Below, in pieces: positions 45,269 through 50,159 of a stretch of DNA of 50,159 nt; position 1 is the stretch's first letter, and every line of letters starts with the position of its first letter. The DNA lies in NCBI GenBank assembly GCA_013214545.1, contig JABSQB010000001.1, forward strand, positions 1-50,159. Direction: 5' to 3'. This DNA comes from Henriciella sp. (GTDB taxonomy: Bacteria; Pseudomonadota; Alphaproteobacteria; Caulobacterales; Hyphomonadaceae). Position numbers and translations under genes: made by a program. The notes under the pieces were generated by a model. The model searched no databases, was not told where the DNA came from, and saw only the letters and a program-made list of their open reading frames with translations.

Positions 45269-46180
45269 ATGGCCATTCCTTTTGTGCGTGAAATTGACTT
45301 TGAATATGGAAAAGTGGAGCAGGTCTCTCCGCTGATCCGGCGCGTTGTCGCCAACAATCCCGGCCCGTTCACTTATGTTGGTACGGGCGTCTATATCATT
45401 GGCCATGGCGAAGTCGCCGTGATTGACCCAGGCCCGCATGATGAGGCGCATTTCGAAGCGCTGAAAGCCGCGCTTGAGGGCGAGACGGTGAAATATGTGC
45501 TGGTCTCGCACGGGCACTCCGATCACTCCCCCCTGGCCAAGCCACTCGCTGAATGGGCGGGCTGTAAAGTCTACGCCAAAGGTTGCGGCGAGCCGACCGC
45601 GAAAGGCGAGCTCGGCAGCGAGGATGATCCGGGCTTCTCTCCGGATGAATGCACCGAGGATGGCGATCTGTTCGAAGGTCCGGGCTGGACACTGGAAACC
45701 ATCGAGACGCCAGGCCACACACGCAACCATCTGTGCTTCGCGTTGAAGGAAGAGAATGCCTGTCTGACCGGAGACCACATTATGGGATGGTCTACCACGA
45801 TCGTTGCGCCGCCAGACGGCAATATGGCTGACTATTTCAAAAGCCTCGACAAGATTGAAGAGCGTGGCTTTGACATTCTGTGGCCAACGCATGGCTCACC
45901 GATTGAAGGCAAAGCCTTCGTGGCTGAATTTATCCAGGCCTATCGCCAGCATCGTCAGGACCGCGAAGACGGCGTGATTGCTCAGATGAAATCCGGTGAA
46001 ACATCGATCCCGAACATGGTCAAAACCATGTATGTCGGGCTCGAAGAACGCCTCTTCCCAGCCGCTTGCCTCAGTCTGCTCGGCCATATGTTCAAGCTGA
46101 TCGATGAAGGCCGCGTGACCGCCAGCGATACCCGCCCTGTTGTACAGAGCGAGTTCCGTCTGACCAAAGTGGACGCTTAG
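45269..46180 (+). CDS. metallo-beta-lactamase-fold hydrolase (LACTB2-like)
   Basis: A 303-residue MBL-fold hydrolase. The metal motif HGHSDH (81-86), Asp in VAVIDPGPHD (53), ETPGHTRNHLCF with the second His, LTGDHIMGWSTTIVAPPDGN with the bridging Asp and WPTHGSP with the last His are all in place, so two metals can bind. A C-terminal winged-helix-like extension (about 230-303) follows, as in LACTB2-type RNases and related thioesterases; the function is not certain. It follows the ATP-grasp-like gene by 72 bases. Confidence 0.88.
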   Translation: MAIPFVREIDFEYGKVEQVSPLIRRVVANNPGPFTYVGTGVYIIGHGEVAVIDPGPHDEAHFEALKAALEGETVKYVLVSHGHSDHSPLAKPLAEWAGCKVYAKGCGEPTAKGELGSEDDPGFSPDECTEDGDLFEGPGWTLETIETPGHTRNHLCFALKEENACLTGDHIMGWSTTIVAPPDGNMADYFKSLDKIEERGFDILWPTHGSPIEGKAFVAEFIQAYRQHRQDREDGVIAQMKSGETSIPNMVKTMYVGLEERLFPAACLSLLGHMFKLIDEGRVTASDTRPVVQSEFRLTKVDA

Positions 46181-46183
46181 GCT

Positions 46184-47086
46184 TTAAGGCGCGCGGCGGC
46201 CGTCGGCGCGGTCTTCCAACTCGATCATCACACCATACACGCGGGTTGAGTTTGCACCGAGGTCGGACAGGCCGACACGGCTGGTTGACCGAATGTCGAC
46301 GCGCGTTACGCCGCCCTCAGGGCGCACGCGCACAGCGATGTCATCCTTGAACCCGAACCAGCCAGAGGTTGCCGTTGCTTCGACCTGGATCGCGCCATCG
46401 GCGGCAGGCGCTTCCGGTACAGCTGAGACGATCTTCCAGCCTTTGCGGTCCATGACACGCTCTGCCACGGCGGCGACTTCAGCAGGCGAACCATCAAAGT
46501 AAAGCGATTGCATCGTCGGATAGACCGTGCCTTTTCCAGCTTCCTTGGTTTCGGCTTCTTCTTGCAGCTCTGAAACCAGACGGCCAGCTGTGCCCGGCCA
46601 GCGGGCTTCGGCATAGTCGGGGACAGTTGGTGCATCCAGCACGGGATTGGTTTCGCCCTGCGCGGCGCGCGCATCCATGATGGCCTGGCTATACTGGATC
46701 GGGTCAGACCAGTCGGTCTGAATATCGTGCAGCGGCGGCAGAGCGCCAGCTTGAGCGCCCATCCCGGCGAGGCGGAACAGAGTGAAGGCTGCGATCAAAG
46801 TCGCGCCAAGGGCGATGATGAAGGCTTGCTTGCGCGGCGCTTTGATCAGCGCAATCACCTGCGCAACCAGTGACACGACGACTGCGGCCAGCGCGATCCG
46901 GGGCCCGACCTCGATGGTCATTTGCCCAAGCCCAACCTGCCATGGCCACCAGCCCCATTTCGTTCCGAGTGCGGCCACGGCGAACCAGAGAATAGTGAAA
47001 ATGGCGGCGCAGAGCGCGAAAATCGCAACTTTCATGCGCCATCCGGCTTTCGGGGTCTCGCCCGGGGTCTCGATGGCTTCGCTCAT
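46184..47086 (-). CDS. DUF1499 membrane protein
   Basis: A 300-residue protein with four membrane helices in the N-terminal half (about 17-42, 64-82, 88-107, with a weaker one between) and a soluble DUF1499 domain (about 145-295) with ARWPGTAGRLVSELQEEAET, ERVMDRKGWKIVSAVPEA and the end VDIRSTSRVGLSDLGANSTR. The domain is widespread in alphaproteobacteria with unknown function, possibly polyketide-cyclase-like. The orientation is opposite to the MBL gene and the genes nearly touch. Confidence 0.8.
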   Translation of the reverse strand: MSEAIETPGETPKAGWRMKVAIFALCAAIFTILWFAVAALGTKWGWWPWQVGLGQMTIEVGPRIALAAVVVSLVAQVIALIKAPRKQAFIIALGATLIAAFTLFRLAGMGAQAGALPPLHDIQTDWSDPIQYSQAIMDARAAQGETNPVLDAPTVPDYAEARWPGTAGRLVSELQEEAETKEAGKGTVYPTMQSLYFDGSPAEVAAVAERVMDRKGWKIVSAVPEAPAADGAIQVEATATSGWFGFKDDIAVRVRPEGGVTRVDIRSTSRVGLSDLGANSTRVYGVMIELEDRADGRRAP

Positions 47087-47170
47087 TGGGGGTCTCCTCT
47101 GTCCCGTTTCTGGCGAGATAGACCATTCTTGCGAACAAGGAAATATTTTGCGCAGGGAGAACCCAGCGCC

Positions 47171-47923
47171 TTAGGGCAGATCGGCGGCCTCTCCGAACCC
47201 GGTATACTCATACGGTTCGACGCCAGGCGCCTGCAAAGCCTGCTCATACAGGACCCAGGCGCGGGTTTTCTCCGCATCATCGCACGTCACCTGGACCCAT
47301 TCCTGATCTTCAGGCCCTTGCTCGAATTCCGTGCTTTGCGGCAGCGCGGCTTCGTTCATTTCGTAGGAGATGCCGTCCTTTTCAGCGATGAAGAAGCCTT
47401 CTGCGATGTAAGACTTGTAAGTGAGGACATCGCCGGTTTTGAGCTCCAGCTGTTCAACACCGTCGCCGACAAAGACCTCGAGGCTGGTATCTTCATTGAT
47501 CGTGAATGTGGTCGGAAACGTCTTCGCGACGAAGACCAGCTCGTCACTGATCATGCGCTCGACATTCCACGGGCTGTAAGTCGCTTTGTGCGGCAGACCG
47601 CAATATATGGGCGGATACTCCTCAAAGGTGATGGTTTCGTGCCCCATCACCGTGACGCCTTCCTCGGTCACCGCGAACGCTCTCGGATATTCGCCAGACC
47701 AGTAAAGCTGCATCTCCCAGCCTTCCGGATAGCCAATGGTTGGAATGTCATCCGGATCGGACATGATCTCACTGAGATCGGCTGGTTCATCGACGATGGG
47801 CAGGGTTTCGGTTTCCGCTTCGGCGTCTCCGCTATCGACCGGATCGGGGTCTTGCCCGCTTGGACTGCAAGCTGCGAGTGCAAGGCTTACGATGAAAATC
47901 GATGTTGTCGTTCTGATCATCAT
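47171..47923 (-). CDS. lipoprotein of unknown function
   Basis: A 250-residue lipoprotein precursor (lipobox LAAC, acylated Cys19) with an acidic linker rich in Asp and Glu (24-60), then a beta-rich domain with EGWEMQLYWSGEYPRAFAVT, VFVGDGVEQLELKTGDVLTY and a last segment AWVLYEQALQAPGVEPYEYT. There are two further cysteines (IYCGL, VTCDD). I do not recognise the family. An ATG at 47920 is an alternative start. It is divergent from gltX (about 147 bases apart). Confidence 0.65.
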   Translation of the reverse strand: MMIRTTTSIFIVSLALAACSPSGQDPDPVDSGDAEAETETLPIVDEPADLSEIMSDPDDIPTIGYPEGWEMQLYWSGEYPRAFAVTEEGVTVMGHETITFEEYPPIYCGLPHKATYSPWNVERMISDELVFVAKTFPTTFTINEDTSLEVFVGDGVEQLELKTGDVLTYKSYIAEGFFIAEKDGISYEMNEAALPQSTEFEQGPEDQEWVQVTCDDAEKTRAWVLYEQALQAPGVEPYEYTGFGEAADLP

Positions 47924-48070
47924 GCTCTCCCAATTGCCCCGATCTGGTAGAAATGCCGATGATCAGGCTGTGCCGGGACTCGATGGTCGCTGTCAAATGT
48001 GGCGGCAATGGCTTGGCTTTTGGGGCGTTTTCGTGTGGAAGGGGCGCTTCTTAGTCTTGAAGGCTCTGCC

Positions 48071-49408
48071 ATGACCAATCCTGTTGTTCGCTTCGCTCCA
48101 TCGCCGACCGGCAAATTGCATGTCGGCAATGTCCGTACTGCGCTGATCAATTGGCTGTTTGCCAAGGGGCAGGGTGGGACGTTCATCCTGCGCATTGATG
48201 ATACTGATACAGAGCGGTCAACGGCTGAATATGAGCAAGGCATTCGCGATGATTTGACCTGGCTCGGCCTGACCTGGGACAAGACGTTCAAACAGTCCGA
48301 GCGCTTTGATCAGTATGATGCCGCCGCCGACAAGCTGCGCGAAATGGGCTTGTTGTACGCCTGTTACGAAACCGCGGATGAGCTCGACCGTCAGCGCAAG
48401 TTGCAGCGCGCACGCGGCAAGCCGCCCGTTTATAATCGCGCCGGGCTCAATCTGACGGACGAAGAAAAAGCAGCCTATGAAGCCGAAGGCCGCAAGCCGC
48501 ACTGGCGTTTCAAGCTGAGCGGCGAACGGATTGTCTGGAATGATCTGGTGCGCGGCGAGCAGGCGATCGATACGAGCTCGCTCTCAGATCCCGTGCTGAT
48601 CCGTGCCGACGGGTCGTATCTCTATACGCTGCCAAGCTGCGTGGATGATGTCGAGGCTGGCATCACCCACGTGGTGCGCGGCGAAGACCACGTGACCAAT
48701 TCCGGGGCGCAGATCGAGATTTTCAAGGCCCTCGGCGGAACCGCGCCCGGCATGGCACACACCCCGCTTCTGGTTGGCGCTGACGGCGCGAGTCTGTCCA
48801 AGCGTCTTGGCTCGCTCGGCATGGGTGATCTGCGCGAGCAGGGGATTGAACCGCTGGCCATTTGCTCTCTGCTTGGCAAGCTTGGCACCAGCGACAATGT
48901 TGAGATCCGCGAGTCGCTGACACAGCTGGCCGAAGAGTTTGCCTTCGACAAGATTGGCCGCGCGCCTGCGCGTTTTGACGAAGCCGAATTGCAAGGCTTG
49001 AACGCGTCCATCACCCACACGATGGATTTTGACGCCGCGAAGGATCGGCTGCGCGCCATCGATCCGCAGGCCGCGAATGAAGCTTTCTGGCTGTTAGTGC
49101 GGGAAAACTGTCAGACCGTTGAAGATGCAGCTCGCTTTGTGCCGGTCGCGTTTGGCGAGATTTCGCCTCTGATTGATGACGAGGACCGCGACTTCATCTC
49201 GGCCGCTGCAGGCCTTTTGCCAGAAGGCGAGATGACCAGCGAAACCTGGAGTGCCTGGACCTCAGCGCTAAAAGCTGAGACCGGCCGCAAAGGCAAAGGT
49301 CTGTTCATGCCATTGCGCAAGGCCCTGACAGGCATGGAGCGCGGGCCAAGCGTCGGCGACATGCTGGTGTTGATGGGACGCGAGCGCGCCCTCAAACGCC
49401 TCGGCTAG
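48071..49408 (+). CDS. gltX: glutamate--tRNA ligase
   Basis: Class I glutamyl-tRNA synthetase (445 aa), with the HIGH-type motif HVGN (17-20) in FAPSPTGKLHVGNVRTALIN, LRIDDTDTERS and the KMSKS-type motif LSKR (242-245) in GASLSKRLG. It has no zinc-binding Cys cluster. Alphaproteobacteria usually lack GlnRS and form Gln-tRNA by mischarging tRNA-Gln with Glu followed by GatCAB; many have two GluRS. Whether this one serves tRNA-Glu, tRNA-Gln or both is not visible. I chose the ATG at 48071, where family similarity begins; GAAGG is upstream. Confidence 0.93.
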   Translation: MTNPVVRFAPSPTGKLHVGNVRTALINWLFAKGQGGTFILRIDDTDTERSTAEYEQGIRDDLTWLGLTWDKTFKQSERFDQYDAAADKLREMGLLYACYETADELDRQRKLQRARGKPPVYNRAGLNLTDEEKAAYEAEGRKPHWRFKLSGERIVWNDLVRGEQAIDTSSLSDPVLIRADGSYLYTLPSCVDDVEAGITHVVRGEDHVTNSGAQIEIFKALGGTAPGMAHTPLLVGADGASLSKRLGSLGMGDLREQGIEPLAICSLLGKLGTSDNVEIRESLTQLAEEFAFDKIGRAPARFDEAELQGLNASITHTMDFDAAKDRLRAIDPQAANEAFWLLVRENCQTVEDAARFVPVAFGEISPLIDDEDRDFISAAAGLLPEGEMTSETWSAWTSALKAETGRKGKGLFMPLRKALTGMERGPSVGDMLVLMGRERALKRLG

Positions 49409-49417
49409 CCACAAGGC

Positions 49418-49843
49418 CTAGTGCTTTGACAAAACCATGCGCGTGTGTACCGACAGCACGCCGTCTGTGGCTGCGATCTCTTCGCGAAATTGGGATAGCT
49501 CATCCATGCGGTGGAAGGCGCAATTGACGAGGATGTCGATGTCGCCTGCAATGCAGTAGGTTTCGATAACCCCGGGTTTGCGGGCGATGGAGGGGGCGAT
49601 GTCATTGTCGCGCGTGGCGGGCTCGAGCTGGATCGTCAGATAGGCCCGGAAACTGGCTGAGACATCAGGACGTTCCACGATTGTATATCCCTGGATCACG
49701 CCGCGTTCTTCCAGTCTTGTGATCCGGTCATGCGTAGCGCTGCGCGACAAGCCAATTTCTTTGGCCAACGTCACGAGGCTGGCGCGCGCGTCCTGTTTGA
49801 GGGCGGCCAGCAGTTTGCGGTCTTTGTCGTCCAGCGAGTTCAT
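49418..49843 (-). CDS. Lrp/AsnC family transcriptional regulator
   Basis: A 141-residue Lrp/AsnC protein: the helix-turn-helix (LDDKDRKLLAALKQDARASL with VTLAKEIGLSRSATHDRITR) and the RAM ligand-binding domain (about 65-140) with ERPDVSASFRAYLTIQLEP, KPGVIETYCIAGDIDILV and DGVLSVHTRMVLSK. It likely senses an amino acid. It is divergent from a LysE-type exporter gene, the standard layout for an Lrp regulator of amino-acid export. I chose the ATG at 49843; a longer in-frame extension is Arg/Pro-rich and unlikely. Confidence 0.92.
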   Translation of the reverse strand: MNSLDDKDRKLLAALKQDARASLVTLAKEIGLSRSATHDRITRLEERGVIQGYTIVERPDVSASFRAYLTIQLEPATRDNDIAPSIARKPGVIETYCIAGDIDILVNCAFHRMDELSQFREEIAATDGVLSVHTRMVLSKH

Positions 49844-49880
49844 CCGGTCTGTATAATGTGTCGGTGATTTCCTGTCATCG

Positions 49881-49895
49881 CCGGAAATTATCCGG
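49881..49895. promoter_or_regulatory. possible Lrp operator
   Basis: CCGGA-AATTA-TCCGG, a palindrome with an AT centre in the divergent gap between the Lrp and LysE genes, at the expected place for an autoregulatory Lrp site. Confidence 0.45.
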
Positions 49896-49978
49896 GTTTT
49901 CCAGCATCTTGCGGGTGGAGGCCGAATGCGGGGATGCATAATTTTTCTGATGCGCCAGCACATAACAGGGAGTGCATC

Positions 49979-50159
49979 ATGGAAATTCAGATCTTCGCGA
50001 TCTTTGCAATCACCACATTTTTCGTTGTCTTCTCGCCCGGTCCGGCAGCAATCACAGCGGCCTCACAAGGCGCTGCCAACGGGCCATGGCGCGCCCTCTC
50101 CGGCGTGTTCGGGATAGCCTCGGCCAATGCCGTCTATTTTGCGCTCTCGGCCACCGGCA
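49979..50159 (+). CDS. LysE family amino acid exporter (partial, runs off the edge)
   Basis: The first 60 residues of a LysE/RhtB-type exporter: MEIQIFAIFAITTFFVVFSP, then GPAAITAASQGAANG, the conserved SPGPA region at the end of helix 1, and the start of helix 2 (GVFGIASANAVYFALSATG). The family exports amino acids through the inner membrane. AGGG upstream of the ATG and a divergent Lrp regulator support the call. The rest lies beyond the window. Confidence 0.88.
   Translation, partial: MEIQIFAIFAITTFFVVFSPGPAAITAASQGAANGPWRALSGVFGIASANAVYFALSATG

Noticed and set aside
1-50159. CRISPR arrays, insertion sequences or prophage genes
   Set aside because: No regularly spaced repeats, transposase motifs, terminal inverted repeats with target duplications or phage structural genes were seen.

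Overview
The window looks like the chromosome of an alphaproteobacterium of the Caulobacterales/Maricaulales type (Hyphomonadaceae-like). The evidence is a near-textbook CtrA with GANTC (CcrM) sites in its promoter, the CtrA antagonist SciP (DUF1153), a fliF-fliG-flbE-fliN gene order like that of Caulobacter, ChvI, Zur, a HisS-HisZ-HisG operon with the short HisZ-dependent HisG system, and high-GC coding. I see no phage, transposon or CRISPR array. Everything here reads as chromosomal backbone with a few catabolic islands.

Layout. 1-4 kb: remnant of a short-chain dehydrogenase joined out of frame to an amidohydrolase fragment, acyl-CoA dehydrogenase, rhomboid protease, Nudix/NrtR-like regulator and an HD phosphohydrolase. 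4-5.3 kb: a 47-residue membrane peptide and a secreted ten-cysteine protein. 5.4-12.3 kb: the cell-pole and cell-cycle region, all on the minus strand: ctrA, flhG, flhF, a fatty acid hydroxylase, fliN, flbE/fliH-like, fliG, a very short fliF, and sciP. 12.4-17.1 kb: alpha/beta hydrolase, fatty acid desaturase, YjhX-like protein, cupin, zur and a VOC protein. 17.1-21 kb: an AraC regulator divergent from a hydrolase, a tandem SnoaL protein and a degenerate amidohydrolase. 21-26.9 kb: a lipoprotein, a zinc-ribbon membrane protein, a KAS III-like synthase, an overlapping ygfZ-tag-lipoprotein-lipoprotein operon, and an outer-membrane beta-barrel. 27-33 kb: a potassium channel, a feruloyl-CoA synthetase-like ligase, a ThDP enzyme, an UrcA-like protein and a LysR regulator. 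33-36 kb: a Sel1-like protein with a structured leader, a lipoprotein, chvI and a diguanylate cyclase. 36.2-40.1 kb: a histidine leader-peptide attenuator, tRNA-Gln, hisS, hisZ, hisG and a candidate small RNA. 40.5-50.2 kb: argD, two peptide-type ABC permeases, a DUF442 protein, an ATP-grasp-like protein, an MBL hydrolase, a DUF1499 protein, a lipoprotein, gltX, an Lrp regulator and the start of a LysE exporter.

Two points stand out. First, the flagellar rotor genes form a stripped-down cassette. FliF is about 215 residues and keeps one ring-building motif without its beta-collar plus the FliG-binding tail. FlhF has an Arg in place of the P-loop Lys and lacks DTAGR, while FliG keeps its torque-helix charges. 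No rod, hook, filament or export gene is in view. Second, a 12-residue reading frame with four consecutive His codons followed by two Gln codons, apparently leaderless, sits in front of mutually exclusive hairpins and the tRNA-Gln-hisS-hisZ-hisG unit. Functions are assigned by recognising families from the sequence alone; no database search was possible.
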